This document shows, one piece after another, positions 38,570 to 47,905 of a DNA stretch of 64,000 nucleotides. The number at the start of each line of letters is the position of its first letter. Position 1 is the stretch's first letter. The stretch comes from Flavobacteriales bacterium (lineage in GTDB: Bacteria > Bacteroidota > Bacteroidia > Flavobacteriales_F > PHOS-HE28). The stretch covers positions 186,001-250,000 of the forward strand of contig CP065018.1 in assembly GCA_016700415.1 (NCBI GenBank), in the 5' to 3' direction. Both the position numbers and the translations under genes were made by a program. The notes below the pieces were generated by a model. That model saw only the letters and a program-made list of their open reading frames with translations, ran no database searches and was not told the origin of the DNA.

Positions 38570-39328
38570 ATGGCTAATTCATCCGGCCTATTGTCCACGA
38601 ACTGCTTGCGCCGCCCATTCGGAGGCGTTTGCTTCCGCATGATGCTGCTGAGCATCGGCCTGTTCGGAACCATTTTGGGTCGAGGGCAGAGTATTGAGGT
38701 AATGGCCGGTTTCGTTCATGGATGGGGAGCTGAGCTGGTGAGCAAGGATAGGGTCAAGCCATCTGCTATCGGGAACGGTTGGCAGCTTTCGGCGGCCTAT
38801 CATTTCGGAGCGGATACCGTGACCCACATGAGCCTCGGCGTGGGTTGGTCCACGGTGTTCTGGGACCAGAAGTTCCGTTCGGTTGATTGGACCGGTGACT
38901 GGATTTATGACAAATCAGGAACGATGGAGACACGGACCGGACAGGTGTTGCTGACACCCCTGCTTTCCGTGCATTTATCGAAGAGAGTCCACATATTGGT
39001 CGGTGCCGATCTGGGACTCAATGTTCAAGCAAACCGACATGAAAAGAGCTCGGGTACGATCACTTGGCAAGGATATAGTTCTCATGGTGGCCCTCCGGCC
39101 GGTCACATCCATGTGGACAGCGTGTATGCGGACATGGAACAAATGAACCCCTTCGCCTTCGCTCCCTATGTCGGGTTGGAAGGCTCATTTGCCAAGCACT
39201 GGACCATCCGAGGGGAAGGAGTGCCTTATTCGTCCAAGTTCGCCACGTTCCGCCAAGTCGGTCCAAGACCAGCGTATGTGCGACTGATGATCGGTTATCG
39301 CTTCTTCAGATCGTCGGCCCGCCCGTGA
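38570..39328 (+). CDS. Probable outer-membrane beta-barrel protein
   Basis: 252 residues. A somewhat long N-terminal region ends in a signal peptide (MMLLSIGLFGTILGRGQ, to about residue 40); an internal ATG at 38639 (MMLLSIG) would give a more typical signal sequence. The mature part alternates polar and hydrophobic residues in strand-sized units (GWQLSAAYHFG, HMSLGVGWSTVFW, HILVGADLGLNVQ) and ends YVRLMIGYRFF, the aromatic-rich last strand of outer-membrane barrels, plus six residues. No family is recognised. It follows the reprolysin-like gene by 82 bases on the same strand and may be co-transcribed. Confidence 0.6.
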   Translation: MANSSGLLSTNCLRRPFGGVCFRMMLLSIGLFGTILGRGQSIEVMAGFVHGWGAELVSKDRVKPSAIGNGWQLSAAYHFGADTVTHMSLGVGWSTVFWDQKFRSVDWTGDWIYDKSGTMETRTGQVLLTPLLSVHLSKRVHILVGADLGLNVQANRHEKSSGTITWQGYSSHGGPPAGHIHVDSVYADMEQMNPFAFAPYVGLEGSFAKHWTIRGEGVPYSSKFATFRQVGPRPAYVRLMIGYRFFRSSARP

Positions 39329-39496
39329 AGCAGTATCCCTAGATCGGATGGTCGCCAAAATGGCGGTTCTGTTGAAAACCCGTCGCCGATCGTTGATAAC
39401 GCGACCGGCATGGGGGCCGTACCCCTTGCCGGGCAAGGATTAACTTCGTGCCGACGCGCGGGAACCCTTGTCGACATTGAGGTTCCGCACCCATAC

Positions 39497-41416
39497 ATGA
39501 GCGAGACGAATTACGGCGAAGAGCATATCCGGTCGCTGGACTGGAAAGAACACATCCGGCTGCGGCCGGGCATGTACATCGGTAAGCTGGGCGACGGCAG
39601 CAGCTTCGACGACGGCATCTACATCCTGCTGAAGGAGGTGCTGGACAACTGCATCGATGAATTCGTGATGGGCCACGGCAAAAAGGTCGAGGTCACGATC
39701 GAAGGCCCGCGCGTGGAAGTGCGCGACTACGGGCGGGGTGTGCCATTGGGCAAGGTGGTCGACGTGGTGAGCAAGATCAACACCGGCGCCAAGTACGACA
39801 GCAAGGCCTTCAAGAAGAGCGTGGGCCTGAACGGCGTGGGTACGAAGGCGGTGAACGCGCTGAGCAGCTACTTCAAGATCGAGAGCGTGCGGGAGGGGCA
39901 ACTGAAGCGCGCCGAGTTCGACCGCGGCGTGTTGCGCAAGGACACCAAGCTGGAGAAGAGCGACGAGCCCAACGGGACCCGCGTGGTCTTCGAGCCGGAC
40001 GAGCAGATGTTCAAGCAGTACCTGTACCGCGACCAGCACATCGAGCGGCTGCTGTGGAACTACTGCTACCTCAACACCGGCCTTACCATTCATTACAACG
40101 GCCGGAAGTTCCAGAGCAAGAACGGCCTGCTGGACCTGCTGGAGACCAAGATGGACGGCGAGCCGCTGTACCCCATCATCCACCTCATCGGCGACGACAT
40201 CGAGGTGGCGATCACCCATGCCAACCACTACGGCGAAGAGTACTACAGCTTCGTGAACGGCCAGCACACCACGCAGGGCGGTACGCACCAAGGCGCCTTC
40301 CGCGAGGCCGTGGCGAAGACCATCAAGGAATTCTACAAGAAGGACTGGGAGGCCGGTGATTGCCGCACGGGCATCGTGGCCGCCGTAAGCGTGAAGGTGG
40401 TGGAACCGGTCTTCGAAAGCCAGACGAAGACCAAGCTCGGCAGCCTCGAAGTGGAACCCGGAGGCCAGAGCATGCGCAGCTTCGTGGGCGACTTCCTCGG
40501 CCGCGAATTAGACAACTTCCTGCACAAGAACCCTGCTGTGGCCGAGGTGCTGCAGGGGCGCATTTTGCAGAATGAGCGCGAGCGGAAAGAGCTCAGCGGA
40601 ATCCGCAAGCTGGCCCGTGAACGCGCGAAGAAATCCAGCCTGCACAACAAAAAGCTGCGCGATTGCCGCGTCCACCTCAGCGACCCGAAGAAGGACGACC
40701 GCAAGGAGAACAGCACGCTCTTCATCACCGAGGGCGACAGCGCCAGCGGCAGCATCACCAAGAGCCGCGATGTGAACCTGCAAGCGGTCTTCAGCCTGAA
40801 GGGGAAGCCGCTGAACTGCTACGGCCTCACCAAAAAGGTGGTGTACGAGAACGAGGAATTCAACCTGATCCAGGCCGCTCTGGACATCGAGGACGGCATG
40901 GAGGGCCTGCGGTACAACAAGATCGTGATCGCCACCGATGCGGACGTGGACGGCATGCACATCCGCTTGCTGCTGATGACCTTCTTCCTCCAATTCTTCC
41001 CGGACCTGGTGAAGAACGACCACCTCTACATCCTGCAAACGCCGCTCTTCCGTGTGCGGAACAAGAAAGAAACGCATTACTGCTACAGCGACGAGGAGCG
41101 CCAACGCGCCATCGCCAAGCTGGGCAAGAGCGCGGAGATCACCCGCTTCAAAGGTCTTGGAGAGATCAGTCCGGACGAGTTCAAGCACTTCATCGGCCCG
41201 GACATCCGCTTGGAGCCGGTGATGATCACCAAAGACGCCAAGGTGAACGACCTGCTCGGCTTCTACATGGGCAAGAACACGCCGAACCGGCAGCAGTTCA
41301 TCATCGGTAATTTGAAGGTGGAAAAGGACTTGGTGGAAGAGACAGCTGCGGAAGCGGCGGCTGCAAGTGTGAGGGCCATCGCGAAGAAGTTGGAGGAGAA
41401 CGAAGTGGAAGTATGA
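39497..41416 (+). CDS. parE: DNA topoisomerase IV subunit B
   Basis: 639 residues from ATG 39497 (MSETNYGEEHIRSLDW); the frame is open to 39410 but conservation begins here. The GHKL ATPase part shows IRLRPGMYIG, EVLDNCIDEF (ATP/Mg motif), VRDYGRGVPLGK and NGVGTKAVNALS; the TOPRIM domain has FITEGDSASGS and DADVDGMHIR. Together with ParC it makes the type II topoisomerase that decatenates chromosomes. Length and the GKVVDVVSKINTGAKYD segment fit ParE of Bacteroidota more than GyrB. Its stop is in an ATGA overlap with the next gene; parC lies 1.2 kb further on the same strand, so all four genes likely form one operon. Confidence 0.92.
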   Translation: MSETNYGEEHIRSLDWKEHIRLRPGMYIGKLGDGSSFDDGIYILLKEVLDNCIDEFVMGHGKKVEVTIEGPRVEVRDYGRGVPLGKVVDVVSKINTGAKYDSKAFKKSVGLNGVGTKAVNALSSYFKIESVREGQLKRAEFDRGVLRKDTKLEKSDEPNGTRVVFEPDEQMFKQYLYRDQHIERLLWNYCYLNTGLTIHYNGRKFQSKNGLLDLLETKMDGEPLYPIIHLIGDDIEVAITHANHYGEEYYSFVNGQHTTQGGTHQGAFREAVAKTIKEFYKKDWEAGDCRTGIVAAVSVKVVEPVFESQTKTKLGSLEVEPGGQSMRSFVGDFLGRELDNFLHKNPAVAEVLQGRILQNERERKELSGIRKLARERAKKSSLHNKKLRDCRVHLSDPKKDDRKENSTLFITEGDSASGSITKSRDVNLQAVFSLKGKPLNCYGLTKKVVYENEEFNLIQAALDIEDGMEGLRYNKIVIATDADVDGMHIRLLLMTFFLQFFPDLVKNDHLYILQTPLFRVRNKKETHYCYSDEERQRAIAKLGKSAEITRFKGLGEISPDEFKHFIGPDIRLEPVMITKDAKVNDLLGFYMGKNTPNRQQFIIGNLKVEKDLVEETAAEAAAASVRAIAKKLEENEVEV

Positions 41417-42138
41417 TCATGGTCCTGCGGCGCTTCCTTCTGTTCTTGGCTTGGCTGCCCGCCGTTGCGCTGATCGCGCAGACTTCCGGAGAGCTCCGCC
41501 TGGAGATCGATCCCCCGACCTCCTTCTCCTACAGGCTTGATCACCAGTTCACCATGCAGAGGCCCGAGTTGGAACTGCTGGAAGGTGCGCACCACTTCAG
41601 CTTTTGGGCACCCCAGCGAAATATGGTGGACACCACCATCACCATCGCCGGTGGGGAGGCTCGATCACTGGCTCTGCGCTTGCCCTTCTCGAAAGAATAC
41701 CTCGTTTACCAGCGGGACCTGAAAGCCTTCAGGAACGATAGGCAGGTGATGCGGCTCATTCCCGCCGTGGCCACCGGCGCTTCTTTGCTCTACACTTCGA
41801 TCAGGTACAGCAAAATGAAGAAGGCGCACGACCGGTTGGACGACGATCGCCAGGCTTACAATGAAGCCGCTTCGCCCAATGCCATCACCGTGTTGAAGAG
41901 TGAGACCATTCCTTCGCACGAGGACGAATTTGACAAGGCCCGCACCGGCTATTTGGTCGCGGCGGGCGTCACGGTGCTTTTCGCCGCCGCCACGACCTAC
42001 TTGTACCTGCGTTCCGCGAAAACGAAGAAGCCTGTTTTCATCGACACGGAAAAACTGCGCTTTGACGGATTGAGCTGGACACCCGGAACAGACGGCGGTG
42101 AATGGACCGGCGGCTTAACATGGAATTTCTCCCGATGA
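41413..42138 (+). CDS. Hypothetical membrane protein inside the parE-parC operon
   Basis: 241 residues. Signal peptide (about 1-23, ending LIAQ), then a PEGA-like beta region (GELRLEIDPPTSFSYRLD ... LELLEGAHHFSFWAPQ), a first hydrophobic helix (VMRLIPAVATGASLLYTS), a charged helical stretch (KMKKAHDRLDDDRQAYNEA), and a second hydrophobic helix (YLVAAGVTVLFAAATTYLYL). The pattern suggests an envelope protein with two anchors near the C-terminal half. ATG 41413 overlaps the parE stop (ATGA), and its own stop overlaps the next start in the same way, so expression is tied to topoisomerase IV. No family is known to me. Confidence 0.7.
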   Translation: MIMVLRRFLLFLAWLPAVALIAQTSGELRLEIDPPTSFSYRLDHQFTMQRPELELLEGAHHFSFWAPQRNMVDTTITIAGGEARSLALRLPFSKEYLVYQRDLKAFRNDRQVMRLIPAVATGASLLYTSIRYSKMKKAHDRLDDDRQAYNEAASPNAITVLKSETIPSHEDEFDKARTGYLVAAGVTVLFAAATTYLYLRSAKTKKPVFIDTEKLRFDGLSWTPGTDGGEWTGGLTWNFSR

Positions 42139-42560
42139 GGCGCGCGTGGTTGATCTGCATTCCCCTGATTATCGGTCTGGCTGGCTGCCTGAAGGACGAC
42201 CTTGACCCAGCAGGTCTCACCTCCAATCCCTTGGACCCGGATTACAACGGGCCCGCGTTGATAGAACTGGTCTCCGACACCGCACGGATCGTATACAGCG
42301 GTCCGGTCCACGTGGACACGGTAGTGGAACAAACGATCCACGTCCGTGCGGACCTGTTAGCGCCCGGCACGGACTACACGCTCTATGTCACCTTGGTGAA
42401 CACGGGCGAGGTCTTCGATTACTCAAGCGAGTTCCCGCCCCCGGAAGATCGCGCCTACCACCATGTGGTGCCCGGCGTTTCCTATTGCTACGATTACCAG
42501 CTGAAAGTGCAGTTCTCAAAGACCAAGGTCTACCGGTACTGCACCACTGCGAACCCCTGA
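42135..42560 (+). CDS. Hypothetical lipoprotein inside the parE-parC operon
   Basis: 141 residues from ATG 42135 (MRRAWLICIPLIIGLAGC), chosen because it yields a perfect lipobox with the cysteine at residue 18 and an ATGA overlap with the upstream gene; ATGs at 42102 and 42120 would put non-signal residues in front. The mature part contains HVDTVVEQTIHVRADLLAPG and a C-terminal cysteine pair (CYDYQLKVQFS ... YRYC) and looks beta-rich. It should be lipid-anchored in the envelope. Function unknown; parC starts about 20-35 bases later. Confidence 0.7.
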   Translation: MRRAWLICIPLIIGLAGCLKDDLDPAGLTSNPLDPDYNGPALIELVSDTARIVYSGPVHVDTVVEQTIHVRADLLAPGTDYTLYVTLVNTGEVFDYSSEFPPPEDRAYHHVVPGVSYCYDYQLKVQFSKTKVYRYCTTANP

Positions 42561-42578
42561 ATACTGGAATTCCGCATA

Positions 42579-45344
42579 GTGGCGGTGAAAACGATGAGTG
42601 ACGAATTGGACGACAACCAGAACGCGGAAGAGGGTGAGGAGATCACCCCGAACGGAAGCGAAACGCCTGAAGGCGTACCAGGCGCGGGCCAGGCGGGCAC
42701 CTTCAGCGTGAGCGGCATGTACCGCGAATGGTTCCTGGATTACGCGAGCTACGTGATCCTGGAACGTGCGGTGCCCGCGCTGTATGACGGCCTGAAGCCT
42801 GTGCAACGCCGGATCCTGCACAGCATGAAGGACCTCGACGACGGGCGCTACAACAAGGTGGCGAACATCATCGGGCATACCATGAAGTACCATCCGCACG
42901 GTGACGCCAGCATCGGTGATGCGCTGGTGCAGCTCGGCCAGAAGGACCTGCTGATCGACATGCAGGGCAACTGGGGCAACACGCTCACCGGCGACAGCGC
43001 CGCAGCCCCGCGTTACATCGAGGCACGCCTCAGCAAATTCGCGAGCGACGTCGTCTTCAATCCGAAGACCACCGAATGGCAGAGCAGCTACGACGGGCGC
43101 AACAAGGAGCCGGTCTTTCTGCCGGTGAAATTCCCGCTGCTGCTCGCACAGGGCGGCGAAGGCATCGCGGTTGGCCTCAGCTGCAAGGTGCTGCCGCACA
43201 ACTTCAACGAATTGATCGACGCCAGTATCGCCGTGCTGCGCGGGAAGAACCCGAAGCTCGTGCCGGACTTCCCCACGGGCGGCCTCGCCGACGCGGACAA
43301 CTACGATGAAGGCCGTCGCGGAGGGCGTGTCCGTTGCCGGGCACGGATCCGCAAGGAGGATGCGAAGACGCTGATCATCTCCGAGATCCCCTTCGGCACC
43401 ACCACGGCCAGCCTGATCGAGAGCATCATCAAGGCCAACGAGAAAGGCAAGATCAAGATCCGGCACATTGAGGACAACACCGCCGCCGAGGCGGAGATCC
43501 AGATCCACCTCGCCACCGGTGTCTCGCCGGACAACACCATCGACGCGCTCTTCGCCTTCACCGACTGCGAACTCAGCATCGCACCGAACGCCTGTGTGAT
43601 CGAGAGCGACAAACCGCGCTTCCTTGGGGTGAACGAACTGTTGAGGACCAGCACCGAAAACACGCTGCGGCTGTTGGAACTGGAGTTGCAGATCAAGAAG
43701 GCCGAGCTGCAGGAGCAATGGCACTTCGCATCGTTGGAACGCATCTTCATCGAGAAGAAAGTGTACCGCAAGATCGAGGAGGCCGAGACGTGGGAGGAAG
43801 TGATCAGCTTCATCGACAAGGGCTTGAAGCCTTATGTGAAGGAGCTGCGCCGGGCCGTCACTGAAGAGGACATCGTGCGCCTCACCGAGATCCGCATCAA
43901 GCGCATCAGCAAGTTCGACAGCTTCAAGGCCGACGAGCACATCAAGGGATTGGAGGAGCAGCTTGCCAGTACGCAGGGCAAATTGGATGCACTGGTGGAA
44001 TACGCCATCGACTACTTCAAAGAGCTGAAGCGCAAGTACGGCACGGGCCGCGAGCGCAAAACGGAACTGCGCGCATTCGACACCATCGTGGCCACCAAGG
44101 TCGCCGTGGCCAACCGCAAGCTATACGTGGACCGCGCGGAGGGTTTCATGGGCTGGGGCCTGCGAGGTTTCGAGCAAGTGGACGAATGCTCGGAGATTGA
44201 CGACATCATCGTCTTCCGCGACAACGGCACCATGCAGGTCACCAAGGTGGCGGACAAGAAATTCATCGGCAAGGGCGTGCTGCACGTCGCCGTGTGGAAG
44301 AAGAACGACGAGCGCACCATCTACCACCTGATCTACCAGGACGGTGCGCAGGGGCCGAGCTACATGAAGCGCTTTTCCGTCACGTCCATCACGCGGGACA
44401 AGGATTACGACCTTACCAACGGCAGTAAGGGGAGCAAGGTGCTCTACTTCACCGCCAACCCGGACGGCGCGTCGGAGACCATACGCATCAACTTGCGTCC
44501 TCGCCCCAACCTGCGGAAGACCCAGTTCGACGTGGACTTCGGCGATCTCATGGTGAAAGGGCGCGGCAGCAAGGGCAACCTGCTCACGCGCTACATGGTG
44601 CATAAGCTGACGCAGAAGGAGCGTGGCGGAAGCACGCTCGGCGCGATCCCGATCTGGTTCGACGAGACCGTGCGCCGCCTGAACGAGGCCGGGCACGGGC
44701 GCTATCTGGGGCGCTTCAGTGGGGACGACAAGATCCTCGTGATCCTCAACACCGGCCACTACCAGCTCTTCCCGTTCGCCTTGGGTACGCACTTCCCTGA
44801 TGAGGCCGTCACCATTCTGAAGTGGGATCCGGAAGTGGCGATCACTGCCGTGTACTGGGAAGGGGAGAAGCAGCAGTACAACGTGAAGCGTTTCCTCGCC
44901 GAGGCCGCGCGCGATCCCGTGCAGTTCATCACCGACCATCAGGACAGCAAGCTCGTCCTGCACACCCTCGTTCCAGAGACGGGCCTGCACGTCGTCTTTG
45001 ACAAGCGAAGCAATGACCGGCCCGATGAGGAGGTGGCGCTTTCAGAGTTCATCGCCGTGAAAGGCGTGAAGGCTTTGGGCAACCGCTTAACCCCGTACAA
45101 GGTGAAGGATCTTAAGCTCACCGGTGAGGTCTTCACCGTGATGACCCCGGAACTGGAGGAAAAGCAGCGGATGTTGATCTCCGACGACGAGATCGGCCAT
45201 TTGGACCCGCCCGAGGAGGAAGGCTTGGAGCGCTCGCCGATGGAGGAGTTCCGCAAGAGCCAAAAGGCGCCCAAGGAGGACGATCCCGATCAACCGATCA
45301 TCGGTTACAAGCCCGGAAAGCAAATGGACCTGGGATTGGATTAG
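42579..45344 (+). CDS. parC: DNA topoisomerase IV subunit A
   Basis: 921 residues from GTG 42579, or 916 from ATG 42594 (MSDELDDNQN), the latter giving a conventional start. After an acidic N-terminal tail of about 40 residues comes the breakage-reunion domain: YASYVILERAVPALYDGLKPVQRRIL, then KYHPHGDASIGDALV, and AAPRYIEARLS with the DNA-linking tyrosine. A coiled coil (about 365-500) links it to the C-terminal beta-propeller-like domain, where blades show repeated strand patterns such as DDIIVFRDNGTMQVTKV and DKILVILNTGHYQLF. With ParE it resolves catenated chromosomes. The tail is acidic (DPPEEEGLERSPMEEFRK). Last gene of the four-gene operon starting at parE. Confidence 0.92.
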   Translation: MAVKTMSDELDDNQNAEEGEEITPNGSETPEGVPGAGQAGTFSVSGMYREWFLDYASYVILERAVPALYDGLKPVQRRILHSMKDLDDGRYNKVANIIGHTMKYHPHGDASIGDALVQLGQKDLLIDMQGNWGNTLTGDSAAAPRYIEARLSKFASDVVFNPKTTEWQSSYDGRNKEPVFLPVKFPLLLAQGGEGIAVGLSCKVLPHNFNELIDASIAVLRGKNPKLVPDFPTGGLADADNYDEGRRGGRVRCRARIRKEDAKTLIISEIPFGTTTASLIESIIKANEKGKIKIRHIEDNTAAEAEIQIHLATGVSPDNTIDALFAFTDCELSIAPNACVIESDKPRFLGVNELLRTSTENTLRLLELELQIKKAELQEQWHFASLERIFIEKKVYRKIEEAETWEEVISFIDKGLKPYVKELRRAVTEEDIVRLTEIRIKRISKFDSFKADEHIKGLEEQLASTQGKLDALVEYAIDYFKELKRKYGTGRERKTELRAFDTIVATKVAVANRKLYVDRAEGFMGWGLRGFEQVDECSEIDDIIVFRDNGTMQVTKVADKKFIGKGVLHVAVWKKNDERTIYHLIYQDGAQGPSYMKRFSVTSITRDKDYDLTNGSKGSKVLYFTANPDGASETIRINLRPRPNLRKTQFDVDFGDLMVKGRGSKGNLLTRYMVHKLTQKERGGSTLGAIPIWFDETVRRLNEAGHGRYLGRFSGDDKILVILNTGHYQLFPFALGTHFPDEAVTILKWDPEVAITAVYWEGEKQQYNVKRFLAEAARDPVQFITDHQDSKLVLHTLVPETGLHVVFDKRSNDRPDEEVALSEFIAVKGVKALGNRLTPYKVKDLKLTGEVFTVMTPELEEKQRMLISDDEIGHLDPPEEEGLERSPMEEFRKSQKAPKEDDPDQPIIGYKPGKQMDLGLD

Positions 45345-45405
45345 TCCCCCTAAGTGATCTTCCGAAGGGGTTCCTGAGGCACGACTTCTTTCGATCGAAA
45401 TGGGC

Positions 45406-46200
45406 TCACACCGCGCAAAGGATCGGGATCCCCTTTTCGTTCACCAATAGGTCCTGCTTCTCCTTGTCCGCGATCTTCTTGTGGTCGCCGCTGGCGTTGG
45501 CCATGATGGCGATGCAGCTGGCGCCCACCTTGTTCGCATAGCGGATGGTGCGGACGGCGAAACCCTCGTAGAATTTCTCCACGGGCTCATGCACCTCTTC
45601 GTGTTTGATGCCTTCCTTGGCAAGGCGCTCCATCATCTTCACCTTGTTCGCCAAGAGCGTATTGCTGGTGGTGCTGCCTTCCTGCAGCTGCTGGTACACG
45701 TCAACTTCGGCCCCGGAGATCTTGGCCAGCAGGCATACGGCGTCCAATAGCGGAGTGATATCGGCATGGCCGGCCACCGGCATCAGTATGTGGCCTATGT
45801 TCTCCGTGCGCGGGGAATACATCTGCACCACCAACGTGGGGATGGGCACTTCGCGCACGAGCTTCAGCATGTCGGACCCCAGCCACTCCTGACGCAGACC
45901 TTGCACACCGTGTGTGCCGGCGACCATCAGGGCATGGCCGTTCTTGGCCTCGGCGACGATCTCCTTCAAGGGTGATCCCTCGCGGTCCACACGGTTCACT
46001 TTCACGCCTTGCTTTGACAACAGGTCCAAGGTCTTCACGTGCGGGCCGGGGTTTCCAATGTCGTTGTTCTTAACCTCCTCCTTGGTGAGCACATGGAAAA
46101 GTGTGACCTCCCCATTGCCCCGTTGGGCGATGTTCCCGGCATGGGAAAGAGCGATATCGGTGGCCAAGGTGAGGTCGGTGGGGCAGAGGATCTTCATCAT
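45406..46200 (-). CDS. Tandem universal stress protein (UspA family)
   Basis: 264 residues made of two Usp domains. The first begins MMKILCPTDLTLATDIALSHAG and holds ALMVAGTHGVQGLRQEWLGSD, a variant of the G-2x-G-9x-G ATP-binding motif; the second starts at about 135 (IGHILMPVAGHADITPLLDAVC) and ends in VGASCIAIMANASGDHKK. Two-domain Usp proteins are cytosolic and help survival in stasis or stress, often binding ATP; whether this one does is not certain because the second motif is incomplete. It is convergent with parC, 61 bases between the stops. The second methionine (46197) is an equally possible start. Confidence 0.88.
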   Translation of the reverse strand: MMKILCPTDLTLATDIALSHAGNIAQRGNGEVTLFHVLTKEEVKNNDIGNPGPHVKTLDLLSKQGVKVNRVDREGSPLKEIVAEAKNGHALMVAGTHGVQGLRQEWLGSDMLKLVREVPIPTLVVQMYSPRTENIGHILMPVAGHADITPLLDAVCLLAKISGAEVDVYQQLQEGSTTSNTLLANKVKMMERLAKEGIKHEEVHEPVEKFYEGFAVRTIRYANKVGASCIAIMANASGDHKKIADKEKQDLLVNEKGIPILCAV

Positions 46201-46309
46201 GGATGTTAGTGGTAGGCGGGCACCAAACTACGTTTTTCTGCCGTTTGGATCACCATCGAAGGGCAATAGCGGGCGTATCCGCCCGGACGATCCGGCGTAT
46301 GCTTGCAGG

Positions 46310-47905
46310 ATGAAGACCGCGTTCACCCTGGTGTTCCTATCAGCTATTACGCTGGGTTCCAATGCCCAGACCAACATTGTTGAACTGGGCCATCTGGACT
46401 ACGACAGCCTGCGCAGCAGCGATCTTTCCAATCTGTGGGGCTATGCGGATGAGGAGGGGAATGAGTATGCCTTGGTCGGGGTCAATGGCTCGGGGGCACC
46501 GAACAGCGGGGGACTTTCCGTGGTGAACGTTACCGACCCGGCCCATCCGGTGGAGGTCTTTTTCGCGCCGGGGCCGCCCAGCATCTGGCGGGAGGTGAAG
46601 GTGTGGGGAGATCATGCCTATGTGACCACCGAGGCGAATTTCGGCCTGCTGATCGTGGACCTGTCGCCGTTGCCGCAGAGCACGGACCTGCCGGTGACCA
46701 TCTTCCATGGCCAGGGTTGGAACACGGCACACTCGCTCTTTATCGATGAAAATGGAAGGCTCTATGTGCAAGGCACTAACCGGGGAAACGGCGGGGTGAT
46801 CATGTACGACCTTACTCAGGACCCCGAGGCACCGGTGGAGGTGGGGAGCTATGACCCGCTCTATTGCCACGACAGCTTTGCCCGGGGGGATACGCTCTAT
46901 GCTGCGCATGTCTATCAGGGGATCTTCACCATCGTGGATGTCAGCGACCCGGCTTCTCCGGTCATGCTGGGATCGCATGCGTCCGCCTCGAATTTCACGC
47001 ACAACCTGTGGCTTGACGATTCGGGACAATACCTTTTCAGCACGGATGAAGTGTCCAATGCGTACGTCGCGGCGTATGACATCGGCGACCCTACGGACAT
47101 CCGTGAGGTGGACCGGCTCCGGAGCGATCCCGGGAACAATGTCATACCCCACAACACCTATTGGCTGGACCATTTCCTGGTGACCAGCTACTACACCTAT
47201 GGCGTGGTGATCTACGATGCCACCCATCCGGAGAACCTCGTGGAAGTCGGGCATTTCGACACATCACCTTCTACCGGGTACGGCTTTCATGGTGATTGGG
47301 GCGTCTATCCGTTCCTGCCCAGCGGGAACTTGCTCATCAGCGACATTGAAGAAGGCTTGTACATCCTAGGGCCGACGTATGTGCATGCCAGCTGGCTTCA
47401 AGGCCTCATCACGGACGCGGGCACCGGGGATCCGGTGAACCAGGCCACGATCACCCTGGAAACCACCACGGCCGCGGACAGTACCGGTTTTGACGGGCTG
47501 TACGCATTGGGCACGGATGTTCCGGGAAGCTATACCGTCACGGTGTCAGCGGCAGGTTATCCGACGGCCACCATCTCGGGTGTCGAGCTGGAGAGTGGGC
47601 ATGTCACCGTGCTGGACGTGCCGTTGGGGGGTGCCGTGAACGCCGGTTTGGCGGAGTTCACCGATCGCCCCTCGTTCTTCATCAGCCCGAATCCCTGTTC
47701 CGGAAGCTTTACACTGGAAATGGCAGGCCCAGCTATGTTGATGGTGGATGTGGTCGACACACAGGGCCGTGCGGTCATACCGTCGTTCCATATGGTGGGA
47801 ACGGCGTACGGGGCAGTTGAGGACCTGATGCCGGGCGTGTATCTTGTGCGTGCCACGGACCTGGATGGTCAGGTACGTGTGCAGCGGTTGTTGGTGGAGC
47901 AGTGA
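46310..47905 (+). CDS. Choice-of-anchor B (LVIVD-repeat) T9SS type A protein
   Basis: 531 residues from ATG 46310, which starts a signal peptide ending GSNAQ (about residue 20). The main part (about 25-365) contains repeats of the LVIVD type, seen as GGLSVVNVTDPAHPVEV, GLLIVDLSPL, GIFTIVDVSDPASPVML and GVVIYDATHPENLVEV, which fold into a beta-propeller; HSLFIDENGRLYVQG and HNLWLDDSGQYLFSTD are typical of the choice-of-anchor B group. A carboxypeptidase-regulatory-like domain follows (LQGLITDAGTGDPVNQATITL), then a type A sorting domain (FFISPNPCSGSFTLEM ... VRVQRLLVEQ). It should be secreted; partner and ligand are unknown. Confidence 0.85.
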   Translation: MKTAFTLVFLSAITLGSNAQTNIVELGHLDYDSLRSSDLSNLWGYADEEGNEYALVGVNGSGAPNSGGLSVVNVTDPAHPVEVFFAPGPPSIWREVKVWGDHAYVTTEANFGLLIVDLSPLPQSTDLPVTIFHGQGWNTAHSLFIDENGRLYVQGTNRGNGGVIMYDLTQDPEAPVEVGSYDPLYCHDSFARGDTLYAAHVYQGIFTIVDVSDPASPVMLGSHASASNFTHNLWLDDSGQYLFSTDEVSNAYVAAYDIGDPTDIREVDRLRSDPGNNVIPHNTYWLDHFLVTSYYTYGVVIYDATHPENLVEVGHFDTSPSTGYGFHGDWGVYPFLPSGNLLISDIEEGLYILGPTYVHASWLQGLITDAGTGDPVNQATITLETTTAADSTGFDGLYALGTDVPGSYTVTVSAAGYPTATISGVELESGHVTVLDVPLGGAVNAGLAEFTDRPSFFISPNPCSGSFTLEMAGPAMLMVDVVDTQGRAVIPSFHMVGTAYGAVEDLMPGVYLVRATDLDGQVRVQRLLVEQ

